From the NCBI GenBank assembly GCA_902462525.1, contig CABQCA010000084.1, forward strand, positions 1-9,968: DNA of 9,968 nt, written 5' to 3'. The first letter of the stretch is position 1. Each line of letters opens with the position of its first letter. Source of the stretch: an uncultured Porphyromonadaceae bacterium. Lineage in GTDB: Bacteria; Bacteroidota; Bacteroidia; Bacteroidales; Muribaculaceae. Of the stretch, positions 1 to 8,469 are shown in pieces. The position numbers and the translations under genes were made by a program. A model generated the notes under the pieces. That model was not told the origin of the DNA and did no database searches. It saw only the letters and a program-made list of their open reading frames with translations.

Positions 1-1208
1 ATATCTGCCTTGACTGCATCGACACCGCCGCTTCGATGCTCGGCCTTATCGACGACAATCAGGAATCCGAGCAGAAAGCGACGATAGCTCGCGCTAAAGC
101 CCGCAATAAGGGCGCGAAGATAACCTCGGAAAAAGATTCTGCATTAGGAGTATCGCTGCCCAAACCTGCAGAAATCAAAGCCTTCCTTGACCAGTATATC
201 ATCGGCCAGGATCAGGCAAAGAAATATCTTTCTGTAGCAGTCTATAATCATTACAAGCGTCTTGCACAGAAAAATGACAAAAACGATGTCGAGATCGAAA
301 AAAGCAACATTGTCATGGTTGGGCCTACCGGCACTGGCAAGACGCTTATCGCGCGCACTATAGCCAAGATTCTCGATGTTCCTTTCACGATTGTCGATGC
401 CACCGTGCTTACACAGGCCGGCTATGTCGGCGAGGACATCGAAAGTCTGCTTACCCGTCTCCTTCAGGTTGCCGACTATGATGTGGAAAAGGCCCAGCGA
501 GGCATCGTATTCATCGATGAAATCGACAAAATAGCACGTAAGGGCGACAATCCTTCGATTACACGCGATGTTGGTGGCGAGGGCGTTCAGCAGGGGCTGC
601 TGAAACTTCTCGAAGGCTCTGTGGTAAACGTTCCGCCTCAGGGTGGCCGCAAACATCCCGAGCAGCCGATGATAGCTGTCGATACAAAAAATATACTCTT
701 CATATGCGGAGGCGCTTTCGATGGCATTGAGCAAGCTATAGCACATCGTCTTAATAAAAACTTTGTCGGTTTCTCGACCGATGAGGCCGTCAGGCGTATT
801 GAACGCGATTCCTATATGAGCCATGTAGCTCCTCAGGATCTCAAGACCTTCGGCCTTATCCCCGAAATCATAGGCCGCCTGCCAATTCTGGCACATCTGC
901 TACCTCTCGACCGCGACGCTTTACGGCGTGTCCTTGTAGAACCGAAGAACGCCATAACACGTCAGTACGTAAAACTCTTCGACATCGACGGTGTGAAACT
1001 GACATTCACCGACGACGCCCTCGACTTTATTGTTGACAAAGCGATAGAGTTCAAACTCGGTGCACGCGGTCTGCGGTCGATTGTCGAAACCGTGATGATG
1101 AATCCTATGTTCGACATACCCTCGTCGGAGGTAAAGGAGCTCACTGTCGATGCGGCTTTCTGCGCAGCACAGCTCGAATCGGCTCATTTCGATGCCAACG
1201 CCGTGTAA
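1..1208 (+). CDS. clpX: ClpX, ATP-dependent unfoldase subunit of ClpXP (5' end outside window)
   Basis: ClpX is the hexameric AAA+ unfoldase that recognises tagged or damaged cytosolic proteins, unfolds them and feeds them into ClpP. The reading frame is already open at base 3. It begins with ICLDCI, the second Cys pair of the ClpX zinc-binding domain (Cys codons 6-8 and 15-17), so the ATG at 36 is internal and the true start lies upstream. Visible in order are Walker A GPTGTGKT (321-344), the GYVGED pore loop (420-437), Walker B with FIDEID (504-530), the RKH substrate loop (648-656), a VGF tripeptide at the ClpP-docking loop position (765-773) and sensor-2 GARGLRS (1059-1079). All catalytic features are intact. 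clpX commonly follows clpP in bacteria, which would lie just before this window. It probably shares a transcript with recQ, 48 bp downstream. Identification is essentially certain. Confidence 0.97.
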   Translation, partial: ICLDCIDTAASMLGLIDDNQESEQKATIARAKARNKGAKITSEKDSALGVSLPKPAEIKAFLDQYIIGQDQAKKYLSVAVYNHYKRLAQKNDKNDVEIEKSNIVMVGPTGTGKTLIARTIAKILDVPFTIVDATVLTQAGYVGEDIESLLTRLLQVADYDVEKAQRGIVFIDEIDKIARKGDNPSITRDVGGEGVQQGLLKLLEGSVVNVPPQGGRKHPEQPMIAVDTKNILFICGGAFDGIEQAIAHRLNKNFVGFSTDEAVRRIERDSYMSHVAPQDLKTFGLIPEIIGRLPILAHLLPLDRDALRRVLVEPKNAITRQYVKLFDIDGVKLTFTDDALDFIVDKAIEFKLGARGLRSIVETVMMNPMFDIPSSEVKELTVDAAFCAAQLESAHFDANAV

Positions 1209-1256
1209 GAAGATATTCCCGAACAGCACTACTCTCCTTATATTAAACAAACAGAC

Positions 1257-3443
1257 ATGGCAACATCACAGCAATTAAGCCAAGCACTGAAACAACATTT
1301 CGGCTTCGACACATTCAAAGGTAATCAGGAAGCCATAATGCTGAGCCTCCTCGACGGGCATGATACATTCGTGATTATGCCTACAGGAGGGGGGAAGTCG
1401 CTTTGCTATCAGTTGCCGGCTCTGATGAGCGATGGTACGGCTATAGTTATTTCGCCACTCATCGCCTTGATGAAGAATCAGGTCGATGCGATGCGGAACT
1501 ACAGCGAAAACGACAGCATAGCCCATTTTCTTAATTCCTCGCTCACCAAATCGGCCATCGACCAGGTGAAGGCCGATGTCGTTGCCGGGCTGACAAAACT
1601 GCTGTATGTCGCGCCTGAATCCCTCACCAAAGAGGAAAACATAGAGTTTTTAAAAACAGTTTCCATTTCGTTTTACGCCGTCGACGAAGCTCATTGTATA
1701 TCGGAATGGGGTCATGATTTCCGACCGGAATACCGTCGGATACGCCCTATAATCAATGAGATAGGCTCACGCCCCCTGATAGCGCTGACGGCAACAGCGA
1801 CACTCAAGGTACAACACGATATCCGGAAGAACCTCGCGATGAACAACGCCTGTGTCTACAAATCGTCGTTCAATCGTGAAAATCTATACTATGAGGTACG
1901 TCCCAAGACAGCCAACGTAGACCGCGATATCATTAAATTCATTAAACAGAGGCCTGGCAAATCGGGAATCATCTACTGCCTTTCGCGAAAGAAGGTGGAG
2001 GAGCTCGCCGAATTGCTTCGGGTGAACAATATCAGCGCTCTGCCATATCATGCCGGTATGGATGGCGCCACCCGCAGTGCCAACCAGGATGCTTTTCTGC
2101 TTGAGAAAGTAGATGTCATTGTGGCTACAATCGCTTTCGGCATGGGCATAGACAAGCCTGATGTAAGGTATGTGATTCACTACGATATGCCAAAATCGCT
2201 CGAAGGCTACTATCAGGAAACCGGCCGGAGCGGACGCGACGGAGGCGAGGGTATTTGCCTCACCTTCTATGCTCGTAAGGATCTTCAGAAAATGGAGAAA
2301 TTCATGCAGGGAAAACCTGTTGCAGAACAGGAAATCGGGCGGCAGCTACTGGCTGAGACTGCTGCATATGCCGAGTCGGCGGTCTGTCGGAGGAAAACGC
2401 TCCTGCATTATTTCGGTGAATGTTATGACCCTGAAAACTGTGGAAACTGCGACAATTGTCTCAATCCTAAGAAAAAAGTGGAAGCACAAGAAGATTTATT
2501 GGCGGCATTGGAGACTATAGCCGCTCTTAAGGAAAAATTCAAGGCAGAATATATTATCGATGTCATGACAGGACGCGCCACCGCCGACGTGCGCTCATAC
2601 CGTCATGAGGAAACAGAAGTGTTCGGCTGTGCCGAAGGCTCCGACCCTAAGTTTCTCAGTTCCGTTATTCGGCAAGGTATCCTTGACGGATACATCGAGA
2701 AAGGCATCGAAAACTACGGTATTCTTAAACTCACACCGAAGGGCAAACGCTATCTCGACAACCCTCAGCCTTTCAAGATAGTGGAGGACAGCGAGTTCAG
2801 CGAGGAAGTCCCCGATGACGAAGTGATAATGAAAAGCGGCTCTAACTGTGCCGCCGATCCCGAACTGTTCGCTATCCTCACCTCACTGCGTCGTCGCATT
2901 GCCCATGACCTGAAACTGCCGCCCTATGTGATTTTCCAGGACCCGTCGCTCGAAGCGATGGCGACCACCTATCCTGTCAATGAAGAGGAACTTGCAAATA
3001 TCGTAGGAGTTGGTACAGGTAAAGCAAAGCGCTATGGCGACGAATTCATAAAGGTAATCCGAACCTATGTGGAGGAAAATGAAATCGAGCGTCCAGGAGA
3101 TTTGCGTGTACGAACTGTTGCAAATAAAAGTAAACTCAAAATAAGCATTATTCAGGCAATCGACCGCAAAATAGACCTCAATGAAATCGCGGAATCCAAT
3201 TGCATTGACTTCGATCAGTTGCTTGACGAGATAGAGGCCATTGTCAATGCAGGTACGCGGATCAACATTTCTTACTTCATCAGCGAGATTATCGATCCCG
3301 AGGACGAAGAGGAACTGTTCGACTATTTCCGAAGTAGTGAGAGCGACAGCCTTGAGGACGCCTACAAAGAATTATGCGACACGTACTCCGAGGAAGAAAT
3401 ACGTCTCGTGAGAATAAAATTCCTGTCGGATCTCGGTAACTGA
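1257..3443 (+). CDS. recQ: RecQ ATP-dependent 3'-5' DNA helicase
   Basis: This is a superfamily 2 helicase that unwinds DNA 3'-5' in recombination and stalled-fork repair. Of 728 residues, the first ~350 hold the helicase core: Walker A PTGGGKS (42-48, Lys47), the DEAH box (143-146) followed by the RecQ aromatic-rich loop CISEWGHDFRPEY, and motif VI QETGRSGRDG (320-329). The RecQ zinc site follows (Cys377, Cys395, Cys398, Cys401, with an extra Cys389), then a winged-helix RQC region (~405-515) and an HRDC domain (~534-606). E. coli RecQ is about 610 residues. The extra ~120-residue tail here is acidic and contains helix-turn-helix-like segments, as in the longer RecQ forms of Bacteroidetes. 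ATG 1257 follows an A-rich stretch and puts the helicase domain at the usual distance from the start. The next gene begins 14 bp downstream, suggesting an operon. Confidence 0.96.
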   Translation: MATSQQLSQALKQHFGFDTFKGNQEAIMLSLLDGHDTFVIMPTGGGKSLCYQLPALMSDGTAIVISPLIALMKNQVDAMRNYSENDSIAHFLNSSLTKSAIDQVKADVVAGLTKLLYVAPESLTKEENIEFLKTVSISFYAVDEAHCISEWGHDFRPEYRRIRPIINEIGSRPLIALTATATLKVQHDIRKNLAMNNACVYKSSFNRENLYYEVRPKTANVDRDIIKFIKQRPGKSGIIYCLSRKKVEELAELLRVNNISALPYHAGMDGATRSANQDAFLLEKVDVIVATIAFGMGIDKPDVRYVIHYDMPKSLEGYYQETGRSGRDGGEGICLTFYARKDLQKMEKFMQGKPVAEQEIGRQLLAETAAYAESAVCRRKTLLHYFGECYDPENCGNCDNCLNPKKKVEAQEDLLAALETIAALKEKFKAEYIIDVMTGRATADVRSYRHEETEVFGCAEGSDPKFLSSVIRQGILDGYIEKGIENYGILKLTPKGKRYLDNPQPFKIVEDSEFSEEVPDDEVIMKSGSNCAADPELFAILTSLRRRIAHDLKLPPYVIFQDPSLEAMATTYPVNEEELANIVGVGTGKAKRYGDEFIKVIRTYVEENEIERPGDLRVRTVANKSKLKISIIQAIDRKIDLNEIAESNCIDFDQLLDEIEAIVNAGTRINISYFISEIIDPEDEEELFDYFRSSESDSLEDAYKELCDTYSEEEIRLVRIKFLSDLGN

Positions 3444-3457
3444 TAATACGACTGCCT

Positions 3458-4894
3458 ATGAATCAGAAAGTTCTTGAAGACCTTTTTGCTGCTGCAGAGG
3501 GCCGGAAGCCGGTTTCTACTGAAGAGTTGCCATCTTCGGGTTCCAACAGACGTTATTTCCGCTTAACCGCTTCAGACGGCAAGTCACTGATAGGCGTTCT
3601 GGGCACTTCGGAGATAGAAAACCGCGCCTTTATCTACATGGCGAAGCATTTTGCTGAAAAAGGTCTGCCGGTGCCTGCTGTTATCGCCGTCAGCAAGGAT
3701 GGTATGGCTTATCTCCAGACCGATCTTGGCGACACTGTTCTTTTCAAGGAAATTGAAAAGGGACGTCTCACACGTTCTTTTTCAATTTACGAAAAGGATC
3801 TGCTTACGAAAACTATCCGCTTGCTTCCGCATGTTCAGTTCCGGGGAGCCGAAGATATGGACTTCGGTGTCTGCTTTCCCACTACCTCGTTCGACCGCCG
3901 CTCCGTTTTGTGGGACCTGAACTATTTCAAATATTGCTTTCTGAAAGCCACCGGGCTTGAATTCGAAGAAGATAAACTGGAGGATGATTTTGATCGCATG
4001 GCCGATGTCCTGCTTCAGACCGACACGGATACCTTTATGTACCGCGATTTTCAGAGTCGTAATGTGATGATTCGCGACGGGCAGCCTTGGCTCATAGATT
4101 TTCAGGGTGGTCGCCGTGGTCCGTTTTACTATGATATTGCCTCTTTCTTATGGCAAGCCAAGGCCAATCTTCCAGATGGGTTGCGCCTCGAACTTCTTGA
4201 CGAATATCTCAAGGAACTTCAAAAATATTATCCCATCGAGAGAGAGGCATTCCTGAAGGCTCTTAGGCATTTCGTGCTGTTCCGTACTCTTCAGGTTCTG
4301 GGCGCTTACGGTTTCCGGGGATATTTTGAGAAAAAACCACACTTCATGCAAAGCGTGCCCTATGCCATAGCTAATCTGCGGGCGCTTCTGGTTACCGACT
4401 ACAAGGAATACCCCTATTTAAACAGCCTTCTGCACAAGCTTGTGGAAATGAAGCAGTTTACCGACGAAGTGGGCAAGAAAAGACTGACAGTGAAAGTTCT
4501 CAGTTTCGCTTATAAAAAAGGAATCCCCAACGACACCAGCGGCAATGGCGGCGGATATGTTTTCGATTGCCGCGCAATCAACAACCCGGGAAAATATGAC
4601 CGTTACAAGCCTTTCACGGGCCTCGACGCTCCTGTCATTGAGTTCCTTGAAAACGATGGAGAAGTGACTGTCTTCCTCGAACATTGCTACAGCCTCGTCG
4701 ATGCCTCTGCGGCACGTTACATCGAGCGTGGGTTCACGAATCTGATGGTGGCCTTCGGCTGTACGGGCGGACAGCACCGTTCAGTGTATTGTGCCCAGCA
4801 CATGGCCGAGCATATAGCATCGAAATTCAACATTAAAGTCGAACTCGTGCATCGCGAGCAGGATCTCCAGCAGACATTCAACATTAAGGAATGA
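3458..4894 (+). CDS. AmgK-like sugar kinase fused to a RapZ C-terminal domain
   Basis: This 478-residue two-domain protein has an N-terminal aminoglycoside-phosphotransferase-fold kinase (~1-330). It resembles AmgK, the anomeric MurNAc/GlcNAc kinase: an RRYFRL motif near residue 31, a GLPVP segment and DLGD in the N lobe, the catalytic loop YRDFQSRN (Asp197, Asn202), and the metal-binding LIDFQGG (Asp214) followed by GPFYYDIASF. The C-terminal part (~342-470) matches the C-terminal half of RapZ: KKGIPND, YVFDCRAINNP, TGLDAPV and GCTGGQHRSV (434-443). In E. coli this domain senses glucosamine-6-phosphate. The Walker-type N-terminal domain of classical RapZ is absent and the sugar kinase takes its place. 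The stop overlaps the next start (ATGA, 4891-4894), so translation is probably coupled to the MurU-like gene. The domains are clear from sequence. The substrate and any sensing role are inferred. Confidence 0.88.
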   Translation: MNQKVLEDLFAAAEGRKPVSTEELPSSGSNRRYFRLTASDGKSLIGVLGTSEIENRAFIYMAKHFAEKGLPVPAVIAVSKDGMAYLQTDLGDTVLFKEIEKGRLTRSFSIYEKDLLTKTIRLLPHVQFRGAEDMDFGVCFPTTSFDRRSVLWDLNYFKYCFLKATGLEFEEDKLEDDFDRMADVLLQTDTDTFMYRDFQSRNVMIRDGQPWLIDFQGGRRGPFYYDIASFLWQAKANLPDGLRLELLDEYLKELQKYYPIEREAFLKALRHFVLFRTLQVLGAYGFRGYFEKKPHFMQSVPYAIANLRALLVTDYKEYPYLNSLLHKLVEMKQFTDEVGKKRLTVKVLSFAYKKGIPNDTSGNGGGYVFDCRAINNPGKYDRYKPFTGLDAPVIEFLENDGEVTVFLEHCYSLVDASAARYIERGFTNLMVAFGCTGGQHRSVYCAQHMAEHIASKFNIKVELVHREQDLQQTFNIKE

Positions 4895-5631
4895 AAGCTG
4901 TTATTTTTGCCGCCGGTGTAGGTTCGCGCCTCAAGCCCTTCACTGATTTTCATCCTAAGGCTCTCGCGCCTCTTGCCGGACGGCCGATTCTTGCCCATGT
5001 GCTCGACAGACTCATCGCCGCTGGTGCTGACGATATTGTGGTGAATGTCCATCACTTCGCATCGCAGATTATAGGATTTCTCGCCTCGAATTATCCGGAA
5101 GTGCGCACAAGCGACGAATCTGGCCTTCTGCTTGATACAGCAGGAGGGCTTGCCAAAATTTTCAGGGATGGCACTTTTGCACGTACGCTGACGGATACCG
5201 AACCTGTGATAGTGCATAATGCCGACATTTATACAGATTTTCCGATAGCCGATATGATTGCAGCGCACGGAGGAGGGGAGGCGACAGTGCTTGTCGATCC
5301 TTGGAGAAAATCGTCGCGGCAATTGCTTTTCAGATCAGGTTATATGGAAGGCTGGCGCAATAACAGCACTGGTATTGTCCGGCCATCCGGACTTGATGTT
5401 TCCGGCACGACAGGCGCGGCTTTCGGCGGTGTGCACATAATATCGGGCAGCGTGTTGTCCGACATCAGCGACTACGTAGGCGCCATAAGACCTGTAAGTA
5501 TTACCGATTACTACATCGACCGTTGTGGCGAAATTCCTGTCAGGGCCTTCACTCCGGCTCTGCCATTCAGATGGTTTGACATCGGCACTCCCGAAAAATT
5601 AGCAATGGCCGAGGCCTCAGTCAGTCATTGA
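4891..5631 (+). CDS. MurU-like sugar-1-phosphate nucleotidyltransferase
   Basis: This 246-residue single-domain enzyme belongs to the family that joins a nucleoside triphosphate and a sugar-1-phosphate, releasing pyrophosphate. The N-terminal signature is intact: AAGVGSRLKPFT with HPKAL (7-25), where Arg13 and Lys23 are the expected nucleotide and phosphate contacts. LLDTAGGL (80-87) forms the base/sugar loop, NADIYTDF (110-117) carries the metal-binding Asp112, and WFDIGTPEKL (228-237) carries the second metal Asp230. The short length without a left-handed beta-helix, the DTAGG loop and the AmgK-like kinase directly upstream favour a MurU role (MurNAc-1-phosphate to UDP-MurNAc). Mannose- or heptose-1-phosphate transferases of the same family cannot be excluded. 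It is the last gene before a strong terminator. The family is certain, the substrate moderately so. Confidence 0.88.
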   Translation: MKAVIFAAGVGSRLKPFTDFHPKALAPLAGRPILAHVLDRLIAAGADDIVVNVHHFASQIIGFLASNYPEVRTSDESGLLLDTAGGLAKIFRDGTFARTLTDTEPVIVHNADIYTDFPIADMIAAHGGGEATVLVDPWRKSSRQLLFRSGYMEGWRNNSTGIVRPSGLDVSGTTGAAFGGVHIISGSVLSDISDYVGAIRPVSITDYYIDRCGEIPVRAFTPALPFRWFDIGTPEKLAMAEASVSH

Positions 5632-5652
5632 CTTTTCAACTTAGCGACACTA

Positions 5653-5686
5653 CACCGCTGTTCTTTGGAGCAGCGGTGCTTTTTTG
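5653..5686 (+). terminator. Rho-independent terminator after the clpX-recQ-kinase-murU-like string
   Basis: An 11-bp stem (5653-5663 with 5668-5678, containing one G-U pair) closes on a four-base loop TTTG and is followed by C and a run of six T. It lies 21 bp after the MurU-like stop codon and separates this string from clpB. Confidence 0.92.
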
Positions 5687-5694
5687 TCATGACA
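5685..5694. repeat. 10-bp perfect palindrome TGTCATGACA
   Basis: This perfect two-fold symmetric decamer lies between the upstream terminator's T run and the -24 element of the predicted clpB promoter (8 bp gap). It could be a regulator half-site pair. Its closeness to the promoter would suit a repressor better than a typical sigma-54 enhancer site. No regulator can be named. Confidence 0.4.
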
Positions 5695-5702
5695 GGAGGG
5701 TC

Positions 5703-5718
5703 TGGCACGGAATTTGCA
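5703..5718 (+). promoter_or_regulatory. Sigma-54 (RpoN) -24/-12 promoter for clpB
   Basis: The sequence reads TGGCACG, four bases, then TTGCA, matching the sigma-54 consensus TGGCACG-N4-TTGCW. The invariant GG (5704-5705) and GC (5716-5717) are separated by exactly 10 bases as required. Transcription would start near 5729, giving a ~76-base leader to the clpB ATG at 5805. It sits in the intergenic region, just after a terminator and in the same orientation as clpB. No sequence resembling the Bacteroidetes housekeeping -7 motif (TAnnTTTG) was seen between here and clpB. The match is seen directly. Activity and the required AAA+ activator are inferred. Confidence 0.78.
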
Positions 5719-5733
5719 AAGAGGATTTGGCAG

Positions 5734-5763
5734 ACAATCAAACCAAACGCCTGCATTGATTGT
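5734..5763. repeat. Inverted repeat in the predicted clpB leader
   Basis: ACAATCAA (5734-5741) and TTGATTGT (5756-5763) are perfect 8-bp inverted copies separated by 14 bases. They begin about six bases after the predicted sigma-54 transcription start. They could form a 5'-end mRNA hairpin or act as a repressor operator. They do not match CIRCE, the HrcA site. The function is unknown. Confidence 0.5.
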
Positions 5764-5804
5764 TAAAGTTATCAAATGAAAAAATATTCATCTGCTATTA
5801 TATT

Positions 5805-8396
5805 ATGAATTTCAACAGTTTTACCATCAAGTCGCAGGAGGCAATCCAGAAGGCCGTCGAAATTACCCGCGGCGCCGGCACTCAGGCTATCGAGCCTGTG
5901 TGTCTGCTCAAGGGTATAATCGACGAAGGCGAATCGGTTGTCAATTTCATCTTTCAGAAAATTGGCGCCAATCCGGCCACGGTGAACCGTCTTGTCGACG
6001 AAGCCATAGCCGCCTTGCCGAAAGTGTCGGGTCAGGAGCCCTATCTGAGCCGTACATCAAACGATGTTCTGCAGAAGGCACTTGATGTGGCAAAGAAGAT
6101 GGGCGACGAATATGTTACCCTTGAAGCTATGATCGTGGCTTTGTTCGACACCAACTCCGAGGCTTCCACAATTCTTAAAAATGTAGGTTTGGGAAGCAAG
6201 GAGCTTGAGGCCGCCATCGCCGAACTGCGAAAGGGCCGCAAAGCTACCGACCAGAGCGCCGAAGAAACATATAATGCACTTTCGAAGTATGCCATCAACC
6301 TCAACGAAAGAGCGCGTGCCGGCAAACTCGACCCTGTCATCGGCCGTGATGAGGAAATCCGTCGTGTGCTTCAGATTCTGAGCCGGCGCACAAAGAACAA
6401 TCCTATGCTCATCGGTGAGCCCGGCACTGGCAAAACGGCTATTGCCGAAGGATTGGCTCATCGCATAGTCCGTGGAGACGTTCCCGAGAATCTTCGCACG
6501 AAACAAATTTATTCGCTTGATATGGGTGCCCTCGTGGCCGGTGCGAAGTACAAAGGCGAGTTCGAAGAACGCCTTAAGGCCATTGTCAACGAAGTGACAG
6601 GGGCAGACGGTGAAATTATTCTTTTCATCGATGAAATCCACACTCTTGTGGGAGCAGGCAAGGGCGAAGGCGCAATGGACGCAGCAAATATCCTCAAACC
6701 TGCTCTTGCACGCGGTGAACTCCGCAGTATCGGAGCTACCACTCTTGATGAATACCAGAAATATTTCGAGAAAGACAAAGCGCTCGAACGCCGTTTCCAG
6801 AAGGTGATGGTTAACGAACCCGACGAAACAAGCGCTATAGCTATTCTTCGAGGCCTCAAGGAACGCTATGAGAACCATCACAAGGTGCGTATCAAAGACG
6901 AGGCTATCATTGCAGCTGTTCAGCTCTCAGAACGTTATATAACCGACCGTTTCCTCCCCGACAAGGCCATCGACCTTATTGATGAGGCTGCATCGAAACT
7001 CAAACTCGAAATCGATTCCGTGCCACAGGCACTCGACGACATTACTCGCCGTATCGCACAGATGGAAATCGAACGCGAAGCTATAAAACGTGAAGGCATG
7101 GACGATCGTGTGAAGGAAATTGAACGCCAGATTGCCGAGTTGCGCGAGGAAGAAAAGGATTACTCCGCAAAATGGAAAGCCGAACGCGAGCTTATTTCCC
7201 GAATCCAGCAGAATAAAATCGACATAGAACAGCTTACCTTTGAAGCCGACCGTGCCGAACGTGAAGGCGACTACGCCCGCGTGGCTGAAATTCGCTATTC
7301 GAGCATTGCCCAGAAGCAGAAAGAAATCGAAACAACACAGGAACAGCTTCGTATGATGCAGGGCGAGCGTGCTCTTATCAAAGAAGAAGTCGATGCCGAT
7401 GACATAGCCGATGTAGTGTCGCGATGGACGGGTATTCCTGTCAACAAGATGGTTCAGAGCGAGAAGGAGAAACTGCTTCACCTCGAAGAAGAGCTCCATT
7501 CGCGTGTTGTAGGTCAGGAAGAAGCCATCACAGCCATTGCCGACGCAGTGCGCCGCAGCCGTGCGGGCCTCAATGACCCGCGACGTCCCATCGGTTCGTT
7601 TATTTTCCTCGGAACCACTGGCGTGGGCAAGACGGAGCTTGCAAAGGCGCTTGCCGAATATCTCTTCGACGACGAGAATATGATGACTCGTATCGACATG
7701 AGCGAATATCAGGAGAAACATTCTGTATCGCGTCTGGTCGGAGCTCCTCCCGGATACGTTGGTTATGACGAAGGCGGCCAGCTTACCGAAGCCGTTCGTC
7801 GCAAACCATACTCGGTGGTGCTTTTCGATGAAATCGAAAAGGCTCATCCCGATGTATTCAACATCCTTCTGCAGGTGCTCGACGATGGTCATCTTACCGA
7901 TAATAAAGGCCGCAGCGTAAATTTCAAGAACACCATTATAATCATGACCTCGAACATGGGTTCATCGCTTATCCGCGATAATTTCGCCAAGATGACCGAT
8001 GAAAACCGTATCGAAACTATCGAACAGACCAAGGCTCAGGTTCTCGACATGCTCAAGCAGACTATACGGCCCGAGTTCCTGAACCGTATTGATGAGATTA
8101 TAATGTTCTCACCGCTGAACCGTCGTGAAATTGAAGAAATCGTCGGTCTCCAGATCAAAGGCATACAGAAGATGCTGCGCCATAGTTCGGGCATAGAACT
8201 GACTATTACCCCGGCTGCTCTGAGTTTCCTTGCCGACGAAGGCTTCGACCCCGAGTTCGGTGCCCGCCCCGTCAAGCGTGCGATTCATCGTCTGGTGCTG
8301 AACCAGCTGTCGAAAGATATCCTCGCCCAAAAGGTTGACCGCAGTCATCCGATAGTCATTGATGTCGCAGACGGCGATCTCGTGTTCCGCAACTAA
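5805..8396 (+). CDS. clpB: ClpB protein disaggregase
   Basis: ClpB is a hexameric double-ring AAA+ chaperone that works with DnaK to extract and refold polypeptides from aggregates. From ATG 5805 it has 863 residues, close to E. coli ClpB (857). The order is an N-terminal domain (~1-145) starting NFNSFT; NBD1 with Walker A GEPGTGKT (204-211, Lys210), pore loop [10 protein letters not shown] and Walker B FIDE (Asp276, Glu277); a charged coiled-coil middle domain (~400-525) that distinguishes ClpB from ClpA; and NBD2 with Walker A GTTGVGKT (603-610, Lys609), pore loop [11 protein letters not shown], Walker B LFDE (Asp675, Glu676) and sensor-2 [13 protein letters not shown] at 5760 would add 15 residues with no family counterpart, so ATG 5805 is preferred. 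It is preceded by a sigma-54-type promoter. No terminator follows before the lipoprotein gene. Confidence 0.97.
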   Translation: MNFNSFTIKSQEAIQKAVEITRGAGTQAIEPVCLLKGIIDEGESVVNFIFQKIGANPATVNRLVDEAIAALPKVSGQEPYLSRTSNDVLQKALDVAKKMGDEYVTLEAMIVALFDTNSEASTILKNVGLGSKELEAAIAELRKGRKATDQSAEETYNALSKYAINLNERARAGKLDPVIGRDEEIRRVLQILSRRTKNNPMLIGEPGTGKTAIAEGLAHRIVRGDVPENLRTKQIYSLDMGALVAGAKYKGEFEERLKAIVNEVTGADGEIILFIDEIHTLVGAGKGEGAMDAANILKPALARGELRSIGATTLDEYQKYFEKDKALERRFQKVMVNEPDETSAIAILRGLKERYENHHKVRIKDEAIIAAVQLSERYITDRFLPDKAIDLIDEAASKLKLEIDSVPQALDDITRRIAQMEIEREAIKREGMDDRVKEIERQIAELREEEKDYSAKWKAERELISRIQQNKIDIEQLTFEADRAEREGDYARVAEIRYSSIAQKQKEIETTQEQLRMMQGERALIKEEVDADDIADVVSRWTGIPVNKMVQSEKEKLLHLEEELHSRVVGQEEAITAIADAVRRSRAGLNDPRRPIGSFIFLGTTGVGKTELAKALAEYLFDDENMMTRIDMSEYQEKHSVSRLVGAPPGYVGYDEGGQLTEAVRRKPYSVVLFDEIEKAHPDVFNILLQVLDDGHLTDNKGRSVNFKNTIIIMTSNMGSSLIRDNFAKMTDENRIETIEQTKAQVLDMLKQTIRPEFLNRIDEIIMFSPLNRREIEEIVGLQIKGIQKMLRHSSGIELTITPAALSFLADEGFDPEFGARPVKRAIHRLVLNQLSKDILAQKVDRSHPIVIDVADGDLVFRN

Positions 8397-8469
8397 GTAA
8401 CTCCCTGATGTCCAACTCTCTTCACTTATCAAACTCATAAACTTTTAAAATTCAAATTATTAAATAATT

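Noticed and set aside
36..38. ATG at 36 as the clpX start
   Set aside because: The frame is open to base 3 and encodes the ICLDCI zinc-site motif just upstream, so the gene begins outside the window.
5760..5804. TTG start for clpB at 5760, giving 878 residues
   Set aside because: The extra 15 residues have no counterpart in ClpB, and ATG 5805 gives the family's usual N-terminus (MNFNSFT).
6057..7892. Long minus-strand open frames opposite clpB (6057-6881 and 6927-7892), and similar ones opposite clpX (144-896) and the MurU-like gene (4717-5322)
   Set aside because: They lie entirely or mostly antisense to strongly identified genes, have no recognisable domains and are explained by codon bias of the sense gene.
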